Positions 1-12,684 of a DNA stretch of 64,000 nucleotides are shown piece after piece; the stretch's first letter is position 1; every line of letters starts with the position of its first letter. A program made the translations under genes and the position numbers. Below the pieces are notes generated by a model. That model was not told the DNA's origin. It did no database searches and saw nothing but the letters and a program-made list of their open reading frames with translations. The stretch is from Hofstenia miamia (lineage: Eukaryota > Xenacoelomorpha > Acoela > Hofsteniidae), in assembly GCA_900660155.1 (NCBI GenBank), contig CABFPE010000145.1:1364650-1428649 (forward strand), given 5' to 3'.

Positions 1-1053
1 ATATATATATATATCGCAAGGCTTGACGCACTTGTACTACCTCAGACCTATCCCAGACCTACCCTAATTTAGCTTTTTATAGTGAATCGGTAATAATTGA
101 GAAGAAAAACGAAACACAAACGATTTAGACTAAAACAAGGGTTTTATTGCAAATGCGTACAATAATTTCCCTATTTTATATTAATTGCAAATAAATGTAA
201 ATAGCAACTGCTAGCAGAACTACCACATGAATTTAACAGAAATTTAAAATATTAACTAATGGCGTCACGAGATGATTTTTGGGAAGTTTCGCCCAATCTT
301 TTTGTAATGGATGACGTTTTCTAGGAACCGCCGCTACAATATATATANATATATATATATATATATATATACATATTTACAAAACTACAACACGACCTGT
401 TCAACGTAGACAGGTTAATTTCAAAACACTAAATTCTAATAAGACATTCTGCCATTTCTAATTTTGTTTCTGCACCACACCACTCTTCTACTATAGTTAC
501 CTTACTCTCTCCTCCCTTCACAAAGCTGTCTCGTCCAAGAATTTCTTCTATCGCGTCATTCCTCTAGCTAATATCATTATATGCCATCTTAACTTTAATA
601 AGCTTTTTAAATCTGATTTATTTCCCTTTTGAACTAATTCTATCTCAAAATATGGTTTCTATTCCAAATGCCCTCTTTAAAAACCATTGTCATTGTAGAA
701 TGTATGCAATGAGAAGAAATAACTTCTACTAGTTGTAGTAAAGCTTTGAATTGACCTAAGTCATGTACTGGGGTTTCACAAGTTTCTTTTGATGTAGATG
801 GTCAGGTTTTTCTGATCAGATTTTTTTTAATTTTAGACATGTTACGCAGAAACCAGCTTCCACTAAATATTTATTCTCACATGTTGTCACGACCTGGTGT
901 AGAGGTCGCTTGTTGTAAACTAATAAATTGAAAATTCTTGACTTGATTGAAAAAGGATTTATAACTATATTTTCGCCTGTATTCCAGTAGTTATAATTGA
1001 ACTTTGTTTTGTTGTAAGGTTTAAACTTTCGTTGCATATTGCTTAATATTTAG
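1..1053. other. Upstream intron/intergenic DNA, no gene seen
   Basis: I see no exon that extends the amidohydrolase homology here; it is probably the last intron of the gene that ends at 1455. It begins inside a short (AT)n run and holds an (AT)n tract at 341-371 with one ambiguous base at 347. A minus-strand open stretch at 816-1037 has no recognisable domain. Confidence 0.4.
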
Positions 1054-1455
1054 GCAGCTGCAAGCGCTCTTGAATGTGATGTGGAAGTCACGCATATTAG
1101 TTTATACCAAAATGTAATCACAAACGCTATTATTGCTAAAGTATTTTCGAAATATTATATCGAATCAGGGGAGCAGTTATTTGATGAAGTTACACATCCG
1201 TACATGGGTGGCTCTACCGATTTTGGCAATGTTACGCATACAATTCCTGGAATTCATCCCTATTTTGATATTCGGACTGATTCCATACCGCATTCGGTAG
1301 GTTTTGTGGATGCTACTCACACTGAAAAAGCAACTACTGCAGCATTTAATATTGCGAACTGTCTCTCCAAAACGGTTATTGAGATTTTATCTGACTCGGA
1401 CCTTCTGAAATCTGTAAAAGAGGATTTTCAAAAGCAACTCCAATTAGAAGATTAA
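1054..1455 (+). CDS. Terminal exon of a PM20D2-like M20-family amidohydrolase
   Basis: The exon opens right after a TTTAG acceptor (1050-1053) in phase 0 and runs to TAA at 1453-1455, coding 133 residues. The translation matches the C-terminal part of peptidase M20 domain-containing protein 2 (PM20D2). It starts with the Ala-rich helix seen before the dimerisation/catalytic return in that family, then carries the diagnostic GGSTDFGNV motif, then a GIHPYFDI segment that supplies the conserved metal-site histidine region, and ends in a charged helix (KEDFQKQLQLE) like the vertebrate C-terminus. PM20D2 enzymes cleave beta-alanyl dipeptides with lysine or ornithine in carnosine metabolism and are cytosolic. 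That role is inferred from family. The earlier exons lie outside the window, so zinc ligands and the N-terminal domain cannot be checked. An AATATA-type signal follows near 1520. It could also be a related bacterial-type M20 aminoacylase. COPE follows in the same direction about 1 kb on. Confidence 0.85.
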   Translation, partial: AAASALECDVEVTHISLYQNVITNAIIAKVFSKYYIESGEQLFDEVTHPYMGGSTDFGNVTHTIPGIHPYFDIRTDSIPHSVGFVDATHTEKATTAAFNIANCLSKTVIEILSDSDLLKSVKEDFQKQLQLED

Positions 1456-2485
1456 TCATTATTCTGTCATTAATTTTTAAAGCTTTTAGTCGAATTTTGT
1501 AATACATATTTTGCAATTGTAATATATAAATATTTTTTTTCAGATAATGATTATGTTTATTAGTTCGTAAATTATCGCCATTTAAATTTTTTTGTGGAAA
1601 CCACCACAAATTTTAAAAATTTACTTAGAAGTTTGGGGTCGAATTTCATCAATATAACGTTATCAACTAAGTAGTGCTTAGGGGATTAGTAGTATCTCTT
1701 TTCAAGTGACTGATAAGGTCGCCTGTCCGTTTCACTAAGTAGTGGCAGTCATTCAAACAACATTAACTGCATCATCGCTTTTGCATGCGTTATTGCAGTT
1801 ATATTACCAATAAGCTACTTTTTGGCACATACTTGAAAGACAAATCTCCCAATAATTATGACATATGTAGGACCTCCGAGTATTTTACTCCGGTTATTAT
1901 TAAGTTACTGGTGCGTTACTAGTAGGTTACCAGTAACCAGTTTCTAGGTTAACACAATTTGCCAACCCTAGTAGTGCAACTGCAGCAACATTATATTGTA
2001 ATATGTTCTTGAACTATACGATAGCGTACTTCATCACACTTGCTTACTTGTGAAATTTGCGGTATTCAATGCTACTACAAAATACGTTTTAAGTGTGTTA
2101 TCTCAGCATTCTTTTTCATTCTTAAAATTTTTGTTTACATATGGAACTCAACTTGTATGTTGAGTTTAAATTTCAAAATTATCTTTGCAGTTGCTAACAA
2201 ATGTTGTGTGTGTGTGTGTGTGATTTTTAATGTGGTTTTAATATTCAATCCACGATGATTAATTTAATTAAGTAAGAAACAGTTATTACAATTGTTGTAA
2301 ATTTTCGAATGATCGATGGTGCAGCTTCGCTATGGCAGGAAACTCCTTTGATATGCCTTACCACATTATTTAAACGAATTGTTTTCTTCTGTATGGATTT
2401 TTTAATCAGCACATATCATTAAAATATTTTTTTATATGTAATTCTGTTGTTTGAATAGCTTTACCAAAGAGAAATTTTGTTTCAG
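1456..2485. other. Intergenic DNA between the PM20D2-like gene and COPE
   Basis: No coding exon is seen. The stretch has a perfect 9-bp inverted repeat (GTTACTGGT at 1904-1912 and ACCAGTAAC at 1929-1937, 16-bp loop) and a (GT)n run at about 2205-2222. It ends in TTTTGTTTCAG, a good splice acceptor six bases before the COPE start codon. The segment therefore acts either as an outron or as the end of a 5'-UTR intron. Confidence 0.5.
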
Positions 2486-2491
2486 TTGGAG

Positions 2492-5488
2492 ATGGGGCAG
2501 TATTCAGATGAGTACTTTGATGCAAACATTAAAAACAACTTTCTCATTGGATACTATCAAGGCTGCATTGAGCAAGGTCAACAACTTCGTGTAAGTACTA
2601 TTTTCATGATAGTTATTGTAATTGAGCACATTGCAATGTTAAAAATGTTTCAAGCAAAAATTTGATGCTTTCTAAGTTTTATGACATGTGTTAGCAACAA
2701 TTAAATTCTACACATTCTGTACATTCCCACCCTGACAATTATAATTGAATTGCTTTTATCAGTTCGTCACAAATAGAACCTAATTATTGAGTGAATAACA
2801 TGTAAAATCATGGTGTAGATCTTTGGTTCCCAACCCCAGTGCCGCGGTCACTAATTTGGACAGCTCTTCTGGCATGCCGTGAACCCTACATGTAATCCTC
2901 TTCTGATTTTCAAATATTACTCGTCCGAACCCCGGTTTTTGGAATTTGGGTATAAACGAATGACAAAATTCGATTGTGTTTAAAAGCAATTCAAAGCGAT
3001 CAATATCCTCAAGTGTTTCTGTTGACAGACGCAGCGCAATCTCGTGTAATTGATTGTCGGTTCACATGTAAGGTTGAATATCAGGACTCACTACAAGTTA
3101 ATCATGTTAATGTTTAAAACAACAAAAAATTTCCCACAGGTTAACCTGATGCAAAATATGAATAAAATTCATTAAGTCTGTATATAATTTATCAACATAA
3201 GTGGTTTAAAAATTTATCAATTTGACTTTTTTATTAATTTTAATTCAATTTTTAGAAGTATCAAATCGAGGTTATTTACTCCTATAAAACATGCATGTTT
3301 ACTTAATAAACATGAAAATTGTGTGTACTAAATTATCTATATATATTTACATCTCCACCAGATTTGTGTTTTGCCAGTTAAATGAGCTTGAAATCGGAAA
3401 ATTTGAAAGTTTACAGGTCAGTAAAGAACAAAACTACCTAAAATATGAAAAACGACTATTTCTTTACACACTTGATGCTTTGCTGAAAACATTAAATCTC
3501 GCGGTATTGGCTTTATAAAAATATTTTCTTTATTTTAGCTGCTATTTTCACTATGAAGCTTCATGTATTTTATAATCATAACAATCATGGAGTACAGTGC
3601 TGGACAAACACGAATAGAAACATTTAGACCTGCAGGTTGTTCAAATTTGTGTCGGGTCCGGGTCGGGTCGTAGGTTTTTTCTTTTAATCGGGTCATATCT
3701 GGTTAATCAATAACATTGACATTAATTGCTGGCTACAAGTATAGGTTTAAAAGCTACATTGAGCAATTGAACGGTGCGTTACATGTAACTGGCCAACAAT
3801 GCATAACAAAGCAATTATTTTTCCCAATACCGGCTAGCTAGTTATGTTGAAAACACATATAATTTTGTTTGTTTTTTTTGCAATATGGTTAAATTAAGAA
3901 AGACTGGTCAGGTCGGGTCTGCATATCATTCGGGTCGGGTAAAAAAACGTTTGATATCTTTCCAAACCTGCGGACAAATGTCTTGCAAAACCATAGTCAA
4001 ATTGCTTAATACCACTTTGCAGCAGCTACAGTGCATAATAATTAAAAAATATGTACATACTAGGAACGACAATTGATCAATGCGTCTTTTAAGGTATTTT
4101 CCGTTTGATTTGTGTTAACTAAACACTTCAGTGATTATTTTTTCAATTACACATAATTTGTAAATAACCATCACCAATCAGATGCATAACAATAATTTAT
4201 TTGTAATCATTTTATTATATATAATAAGAAATGTCATTTACATGTTTATGAATTTCATTTAAATCTGAACTACATTTATGTATTTAGTACAAATTATTAT
4301 CTTCAACTCAGTTGGGACATTGAATATCTCAACCTGACCCTACACTTTTGATAACTATAACGCGAACTGATATAGTACAGTAATTCTCCATAAAAGTATT
4401 AGAAATTATTAGGAAATATTTAGTTTTTGTAAAGGATGTGCGGCTAAAATTAATAAAGCTATATAGTGTGTCGAAATGTTAAAAAAGTTGTAATTGGTTT
4501 TATCCTTTCTGGTTGAATTAGTATTTTAAACAGTCTATCGCGGTTTTCAGAAGTATACATGGGGGGGGGGNAGGGCAGTTCTACATTAAAACCTCGGATT
4601 TGGTTCGGTATATAATTCTACAGCCTATCGTAAAACATTTGAAAAAATCTTTGTTGAAAATTATTCCATATTTTTAACTGTAGTTTAAATTTTATATTAA
4701 GTCCATTAGGTTTGTGGCACATTCAGTCATTCAAGTGTTCGTGTGTAAATTGTTTAGAAAAAGGGGTTATTAAGTTTTTCTATTTTAGTTGTCACCAGAG
4801 AAACACCTCGAAAGAGATATATTCGTATTTCGAGCTTATATTGCACAGGTATGAATCGTTCTACATTAATTTTTATAAAAACATTATGCAATTAAAACAT
4901 TAACAAAATTTGCAAAGCACTCTCAGAAATTTCACTTCACCCAATAGATCAATTTACACGACTCTTATTCACACATTCTTTAAATGACTTTGTTATATAA
5001 TAATTACATACATAGTGTTAAGAAATTTTAAAGTGACATTCGTAAACACCAATTAAGATTATATACATAATGTGAAATCGGGAGATACCTATTTAAACGA
5101 TATTTCTAAAGTAGGACTTTATACTACGAGGAAAATTCGAAACGTGTATTTTTTATTCAAAATATATAACTCGCATTTTTTAATTCATTAAGTGTTCACT
5201 TCCAATTTTGCCATGCTCTATGCATCATAAAGTTGTGTGTTGGGAAATCAATTGATATTTTATATGAGTGGAGACATTCAGTTTAATGACTTCATGCCCA
5301 CATGCATAAAGAATATTGTTCATTGCTCTATGCAGATTTCGATTCAGATCAGTCTAAAAATCGAGTGGAGTTTTCCTCCACATTGTGTAGACTTTTGATA
5401 AATGTTATTCACATTGTTTATTTGATTATTTTTAAATTAGAAGAATTTTCTCTACTGAAAATATGGCTGTGTGGATACATGTACTATA

Positions 5489-5537
<49 letters not shown>

Positions 5538-8500
5538 TTCATTTGAATATAGTGAAATTTAAATGATTTTTTGAAATGACGTCTATTTTTCGTGTCTAAT
5601 AATAATTTATTTTGCATTTTTTGAGAATATGCGTCACATATTTATTTATCTTCAATTACTATTTAATCTACATTAGGTAATTTCTAATAGAAATTGTCAA
5701 CACTATAAGTGTGGGAAATGGCACTCTCTACCACTCTTCCATTATTAATGGGATTGGGCTACTAGTATATTGGGAATGTCAAAATTTGTGTAAAAATCGT
5801 AATATTTATGTACATTGTACGTAGCTAAGTGTATTTAGAAAAAATACACTGTTGTTTTGGATGAAATTTCAAAGTCTTCGCCTCCCGCTCTTCAGGCAGT
5901 TCGCCAATATGCACAATATCTACATTCATCTTCAAAATCGTAAGTTTGAGATTTGTGGCATTTTTTGTGGTGCCTTGCATCGTAAAAGAGCAATCTCTTT
6001 GTTTTTCATTGATAATTTGTTGCATAGACAATTTATGCATGTTCATCTAACTTTCACAATAAGCAGTAATAGAATTTTCTGTAAAATCTAGTTGATTTGT
6101 TTAGAATAGTATTGGATGAACTCAAGTCAAAGATGCAGTCATTTGATGCTGCTAATGACGTTGTAATGCTGATGGCAGCCTCAATTTTTTATCATGAACA
6201 AGTAAGCATTTTTCTGTCAAATTTGCACATTACCTATATGCACTGCTTAAAACGTTATATTCAAATTTTTACATGCTTAGAAAAAGAGCATGCTTTCTTA
6301 ACGTATTTGCTATACAAAATTGAGGAATATTTAAGATACCATTCTAAATTACTTTCATCAATGTAATGTTTATGATTTTTGATTTTACATATTTCTCAAA
6401 AAGCAAGATTTCTATATTTTTGCTGAAAATCTTTAAATCTAAGTCATCTGCAAAATTTTAAGGAAATTTGTTATGAATAGAACGACTAATAATTGACCTA
6501 ATATATACTGTATATAATCTCATTTACAAACTTGATTATCTCAAAAAGCTTCGAGAATCCTTTCATTTCAACGCTAATATTGCAGGCTTTTGATTAGGAG
6601 TCTTCAAAAAGGTTTGGTGCTAAGTTGTCTCAACGTTTCTCTCGCAGTTTGCCTGAATGGGTTGGTGCCTTGTGGTAGTAAAACATGACTTCTCGACGCA
6701 ATTGCTGTTTTCTATTTCCTTAGAATGTCCTTACAATAAAATTTAGTTATGCGTCCAGAAAGTTAATTAAAATGGTCCCCATCACTTTCTGAGAGGATTT
6801 TCTGTTTTGATCTTTATTGGGCTTAAAAACCCTTCTGAGAACCATGGCTCGTCACCAATTGCAATTCATTTCATAAAATCTACTTCATTATTCGCAATTA
6901 TCGTTAGAAGTGTCAAAGATTGTTGTGCAAAGTGATCATTCTCCAATGCTTTTGCGAAATAATAATAATAATAATATTATTATTATAAATAATAATTTTA
7001 ATAATAATTTATTATTATTATTATTATTTGATATATATATTATAATATATATAATATAATTTTGATTTGGTAGCATTTATCAGGAAATTGTGATCTCTGT
7101 CCCATTTTGAAATTTCACATGCGTCATCTTCTCCATTTTTTCCAAAGCAAAACTGTAGCTGTCGTCCGGATACTTTTTCAAGTAGTTTCTGTGAGACATA
7201 TGTTCTGGAATCTTCAAGACATTTGTTGTAATATTAAAATATATAGGACCTTGGACAGTGCCTTGTGAAACTCCAAGATTTATGGATCGCCATTGTGATG
7301 CTTTCCTATTAACAATTACCCTTTGCTGTCTATTTGTCAGGAAGTGGGCACACCAGGGCACTACACCTTTGTTGACTTCTGGATATGAGTCAAATTTTTT
7401 TATAATAAGCTAATGTTGAACACTGTCTAAGACTTTTGACAAATCCATTGATAAGATACCAGCATATTCGAATCCTTCATTCTTTTTTATGTAATAAATT
7501 TTGTATTTCTATAATTAAGCTAACTGTAGAGCCAAAAGTACGGAATCCATGTTGATTAGGATCCAGGTGTTCATAATAAGCCACATTAAGATGAAACTTC
7601 ACAACAAGACGTTCAAGAATTCTTGCCAGAATGGGTGTAATTGATACAGGAAGGAGATTACTTACTGGCAGTGTAGGCGTTTTAGGTATGGGAACATTTG
7701 CACACTTCCACATTTGCGGAACTTTCCCTAGTTGTAAGCTCAAATTAAATAAGTATTGAACTGGCTGTGCAAGTAATAATGGACAAAAATGGATAAGAAT
7801 TAGAAACTCTGATAAAATGGCATATTCTGATTTCTGAGAAATACCAATTTCTTTGGGAATAAATTCTATGTTAGTCCTGTAATTTTTCTTTGATTTAAAC
7901 AGTAGCCACCTTGACAAATCGTAAAAGGAATTTCAGCTAGAATGATTTCCAAAAATATTCGAATCATTTTTTAGTAATTTGATTTTGAAAATCACCCATT
8001 GATATAGTAAGGGTTAAATGTTGAATTTGAGGGAAAATATTTTCGAATTATTTGATGAATATATTGTTTTCTATAATATTCTCTTGGAGATCACGCAATG
8101 CAAGAATTATTTAATGTAGAGATAATATAATCGTGAATTCATGTTTTCTTAAATCCTATCATTTAGGAGTATGAAGACGCTCTTAGATGTTTACATCAAT
8201 CTTCAAATTTAGAATGGTAATCTTCGATTACATCCCTCTTGTTCTTATTTTTATTTAGCATGGGCCTTTCAGTCAAAATTTATATGGCTCTAGATCGTCT
8301 CGATTTAGCAGCGTAAGATTTATATATATATATATATTAGAGAATACTACATTTGGATTTTGAAACAGCAACAATCATTAACTACCAGGACTGCTCTGTT
8401 TTTAACCAATTTTGCAAGATTTGCAAACACTTGTTGTGTAGTTCATAGATGTATTAGTGTATATTTTGTTTGCTACAAATTAAAATTATTGTTGACATCC

Positions 8501-10714
8501 TATGAAGAATTTTTTTAGCAAAGTAACCATTTAAAGTTTTTGGATGATTTTCCGTGGAACTTTATTTTAGCATTGCATCTAAAAATATCCTAAGAGATAT
8601 GAAAAATAAATTCAAAACTTAAATTTTAAAATTTACCTGAAGATAAGTTGAGGATTTGGACGTTGCTAACATTTTTGCTTCATCACGGTTGTGATTCAAT
8701 TGCAAATCTGCTTGCTAACTTCAAGATAATAACATTTCCTACCGAAGAAATTATTTAGTGTAAAAATTCCACCATCAGTATTTCAAGACTCTTATTGTTG
8801 TTACATAGAGTTAATCTCGAGTTTGCAGTTTTTGGTGTTAGCACTACTTATTTGGTTTTGACTCTGCTGCCCCGCTATATGTATCCTAAAAATGGTAGTT
8901 GCTTTGCAAAGCGTTCAAATACGACTTATGCTTATAATTGAAATCATCTATATTTCTTGGGATACATTTGTACTACCTTAGTCCGTTTTTCTTGAAGTAT
9001 TTTTTAGACCGGTTTGAAAAGGTTATGTAACAAAAATATACAGAAGGTGAAATTTATGTAACGTTATTTATGCATCTTTACTATTATAGTGCTCTCAAAT
9101 AATGTTTTCATTACTAATTAATGTTTCATAATTGCTATTTTTAACTATTGGTTTAAAGACGAAGAAAATTAGTCTAAAAATAGTTTAGCAATGCAGTTTG
9201 TTCTCTGCTATTCTTCTATGAAATATAGAACTTATGTTATCTTTTTGTTTTTAAATGGTGTTTTAAATGGGTTTTGTAGTGAAAATCAACTAAATTTTTG
9301 TTTTAAGGAAAAATGTTTTTAGGTTATTTCCATTATGGTTTTTATATTTTTTTTCATTACTTTAGTGAAATATTACTTAAAATGTCTATTTTTCTTTGTT
9401 GCCTCTATGACCATACAAAAGAAATTCCCCTATATTGTAAGAAAATTCATCACAAAGTTCTACATAATCTCAAAAATATATTTGAAAAACACATTTAAAA
9501 CTCAGAAATTTTTGATCAACTTCTGGTTGTCATATTGTACAGTGAAAAGAACTGTTTAGGATATACGAAGTTTTTAACTATTAAGCAATTTCAAAAGTAT
9601 CATTTTAAAAATTACTTTAATTTTAGTAAAGAAATCAAAAACATGATTGATATTGATGAAGATGCCACTGTTACTCAACTAACTATGGCTTCATTCTGCA
9701 TTGCTAAGGTAATTTTAACGACTCATTAGGACGTTTTAGTGTCTACAACGCTACCTATATAATCTCTATTCACACATTTCGTTTTGTTTGTTTAAAATAT
9801 ATAGTATACGGTCTTAGGGCGGATCAAAATTAAAGGAGGCCTTCGACATTTTTCAAGAGATGGTTGATAAATACTGTTCTACACCCTTACTTCTGAATGG
9901 AATGGCTGTTAGTTGTATACATCAAGGTAAAATGGATATGGCTGTTGAGTACTTGAAGGAAGCGTTGGATAAGGTAAATGGGTTTTGTTTGAACGTTTGA
10001 ACGAATTAATTATTGTTTTAATTTTTTTCACTAATTTTAGATTAGGTCTGTTTTCAGATATTATGATAACTTTATGCATTTGCCCAACGTTGGTTTTTCC
10101 TTTTTTGTCATTTGAATTTGCATCGTTTTCCTAAGCATACGTTCTACACTTTTGAAAAAAATCATGTGATTTAATTTGGATCCTTTTCTAAAATAAGTTT
10201 AATACAACATTGTGCCTGAAATATAACTTTTGAACAAGAAACTTATATTGCTCTACCTATAAATTAACAAGGCTTGTTTCTATTTTCAACACTACTGATT
10301 TAGTTTCATTTATAATTGGTGAATTATGTGTTTTGTTGTTTAGGATCCAAATCATCCAGAAACCCTAATCAATTTGATAGTAGCAAGTCACCACATAGGC
10401 AAAACGGAGGTAATTAAATGCAGTTATCTACAATTTAGTTGGTACTAAGCATTCATCAGTTTTGCAATAAATATACTGTTAATGCATTTGTTATATACTG
10501 CTAAATGTAAACCAAATATCATAAATTGTAGCATGTGTGTGAATTTACTCATTTCAAATTCAAAAAGTCATTTTAAAAGATCGCGATTGTAAGTTTTCAT
10601 TTTAGAATTATCAAAATATAAACCATCTGGGCATAACAACACAGCAAATATGGTTTTCGAAGGCATAGTTATTTTGTAAAATTAGTCTCAATGTCTAAAA
10701 TTTATTTAATTATA

Positions 10715-10751
<37 letters not shown>

Positions 10752-11408
10752 GGAAACACAAATATTAGAACATTTTTATGATGAATTAATACTAAAATAA
10801 GAAAAAGAATTCAAAATTTTGGGAGTATATGTGATTTGCATGCCAAACAACATATATATTAAAAATTTTTCCCCCAAAATTTTTTTTATATATTTGTAGC
10901 TGCTCTATATTTTATCTTATTTTTTATAAATTTCTGCAATATAGTTATTTTAAAGAAGTTTTATAGCAAAATATTTGTTAAGTTTGTAATTTCTTTCTAT
11001 TAGGTCGTGGGTCGTTATTATTCCCAATTGAAAGACTCTCATCCAAATCATCCATATATTAAAGATTGCACTCAAAAGGTAGTCTGTTTTCTTTCATTTT
11101 TTGTCAGAAGCTATTGTTGATGCAATTCCACCTATTTTCAATAATTGTATTAATTTTAATTTGACAATATCTTTTAGCATTTTCTCGAGTTTAATCGCAT
11201 ATATTTGTATGAATATCATTTTTAAAACGTTTTCCCAAAAATTTTGAGGTTATAGCTGTAAACTTTTAACAATTATTTGATTATATTTTGCTTTTTTGCA
11301 ATTTAATTTTTATTTTGGAAAAGTAGTGAGACAGTAAATTATTTTAATTTTCTAATTTAGGAAGCTGATTTTGACAGGGCTTGTGCTGCACTGTCTGTCA
11401 ACGCCTAA
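2492..11408 (+). CDS. COPE: Coatomer subunit epsilon, complete 11-exon gene
   Basis: Epsilon-COP is a TPR-like helical subunit of the COPI coat that stabilises alpha-COP on Golgi-derived vesicles. Coding exons by homology and splice sites: 2492-2590, 3417-3503, 5839-5939, 6105-6201, 8167-8216, 8259-8312, 9627-9708, 9818-9973, 10344-10409, 11004-11078 and 11361-11408. All phases join without a break, giving 304 residues against 308 in human. Marks down the protein: YYQGCIEQGQQ near the start, EKRLFLY, VVLDEISKSS..LQAVRQYAQYL, VMLMAASIFYHEQ, EDALRCLHQ, LDRLDLAAKEI, DIDEDATVTQL, the KLKEAFDIFQEM and LLLNGMAV helices, HPETLINLIV, and DSHPNHPYIKD before the short tail. The start ATG at 2492 is six bases after a TTTCAG acceptor. 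Exon 2 is the least certain: it keeps EKRLFLY but is about six residues longer than the family before the VVLDEI exon. A LINE and hAT debris lie in its introns. An AATAAA follows at 11545. Confidence 0.95.
2815..2990. mobile_element. hAT-type transposon end, remnant in COPE intron 1
   Basis: A GC-richer patch carries TTGGTTCCCAACCCCAG followed by GTGCCGCGG and later GGCATGCCGTG. This order (GGTTCCCAA, then GCCGCGGCA-like words) is typical of the ends of hAT/Charlie-like DNA transposons. Only one end is evident and no transposase is visible, so this is a fragment or a solo end. Confidence 0.4.
3628..3975. mobile_element. Possible non-autonomous hAT-type element with GGGTCGGGT motifs
   Basis: Two clusters of GGGTC/GGGTCGGGT words (about 3647-3705 and 3906-3950) bracket plain AT-rich sequence in COPE intron 2. 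Near the outer edges are GACCTGCAGGTT and, inverted, CCGCAGGTTT, which could be decayed terminal repeats. Subterminal CCGGG-type repeats are known for Ac-like hAT elements. I could not find a matching target duplication, so the boundaries are approximate. Confidence 0.35.
5485..5533. repeat. (TA)n microsatellite in COPE intron 2
   Basis: An almost uninterrupted TA dinucleotide run of about 49 bases. Confidence 0.95.
6959..7065. repeat. (AAT)n/(TA)n compound microsatellite
   Basis: AAT/ATT trinucleotide runs pass into TA-rich dinucleotide sequence next to the broken 3' edge of the minus-strand LINE that follows at 7078. Confidence 0.9.
7078..7917 (-). mobile_element. LINE reverse-transcriptase fragment in a COPE intron (antisense)
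   Basis: Read on the minus strand, 7917 to 7477 gives the finger region of a CR1/L2/Jockey-like RT (PVSITPILARILERLV, then NQHGFRTFGST). After a frame change 7361 to 7080 gives FLTNRQQRVIVN, GVSQGTVQGPIYFN and KYPDDSY, equivalent to the usual thumb-side TNRQQ, GVPQGSVLGP and YADD blocks. The active-site box reads YPDD rather than YADD, and the sequence stops soon after it, so the RT C-terminus and 3' tail are missing. No endonuclease is seen. The element is dead, antisense to COPE and confined to the intron between 6201 and 8167. Confidence 0.85.
10719..10749. repeat. (TA)n microsatellite in COPE intron 9
   Basis: A pure TA run of about 31 bases between the exons ending at 10409 and starting at 11004. 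Confidence 0.95.
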
Positions 11409-11544
11409 AACACCAATCTAGTTGTATATTGAAGGAAACTTGTATAAATGATAAATTATTGCATGTAAACATTATATCAATGGTTGGATTTATTTTTTAT
11501 GATTTTGTAAGATTTGGTTTTAATTGTTTCATGGTTTTTCTGTG

Positions 11545-11550
11545 AATAAA
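11545..11550 (+). terminator. Polyadenylation signal of COPE
   Basis: Canonical AATAAA about 137 bases after the COPE stop codon, in an AT-rich 3' UTR with no other copy nearby. Confidence 0.7.
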
Positions 11551-12684
11551 TGATTAAATTTAATTCAAGTTACACTAATTTCACGCCAAAGTCACACTAA
11601 ATCTAGAATCATTGCTAAAATAGTTATTTGATTATAACTATGAACCCACCTTTCATTAAGCTTTAGGAACCAATTTTATAGTCTTATTGAACTGATTACA
11701 AGAACGTTCATTGCGGTTTTGAAATGAGCTGTTAAATACACAAAGAGTGTTTTAGCGAAATCGCTATCCGACATATTTGTTCAATTCAAATATTTTGCTT
11801 AACATTGTTCAATCCATTGATGTTAAATTCGTAAGTAATGATTTAAACAAACGATTTAGAAAACTCATTTTTCAATAACTATCATGAGATAATTGACTTA
11901 AAAGTCCCATGCTGAACACAGTAACAAAACCAAATAATTGTCTCGGGGTTTTGACGAATAATAGTGTATAAAAATGCATGATGATACACTTCATGTTTGC
12001 GAGATTATTTTGTGTCAAATATACTTAATTTTCCGTACTCTTTGTGGTTGCTGTAGCAGTTGATATACTGAACAGTGGGTAAACCATGATCTCAAGCCGA
12101 ACCTCACCTCCTAGTAGGACAACTAAGACCTGATTAATAATTGGTCATGACAACCCCTAGTACGCAGAGTGCTGACCTGTTTTGGGTTTGATCAGCAGTG
12201 AAACCGAAGGCCAAATTTCGTATTTCGAGGATTGTGTCTCACCGTTTTTGCCAACCAAAGCTAGTAACGACTGTTGACTTTGAGCGCCTGTTGCTACCCA
12301 AGCATTGGTGTCGCTCAGGAAAGCGGCCTCAAACGGCAAATGTTGACCTTTGGACTATACCATAAGCCAGAAGAGAGGCGTTGCCCGGGATAAAAGTTCC
12401 CTATGAAACACACTCATAGTTCCGACACCAGTAGCAGTCTTACTAATTTTCTCGTGCACCATTTTCCACCACAAAAAAGAGATGGGTAATCACAGCCGCT
12501 ACTATCCCAACATGTATAAAGCGCTCATGACCGCGACTTATTATATCCTGATTTCAACATCGACTCTAACGACGCTTCCACCATAACTGTGTTTTGCAGA
12601 ATCCAGGACTATTTCTCCTTGCTACGAAGATTCAGTTGTGGGATGCTATTTGAGACATTTGACAGCTAATTATACTCGTGTAGA

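Noticed and set aside
816-1037. Minus-strand 73-codon open frame before the PM20D2-like exon
   Set aside because: It reads smoothly but shows no known domain, lies in a probable intron and has no supporting splice or start signals.
5302-5562. Open frame of 86 codons in COPE intron 2
   Set aside because: It runs into the TA microsatellite (repeated Tyr-Ile) and has no conserved features.
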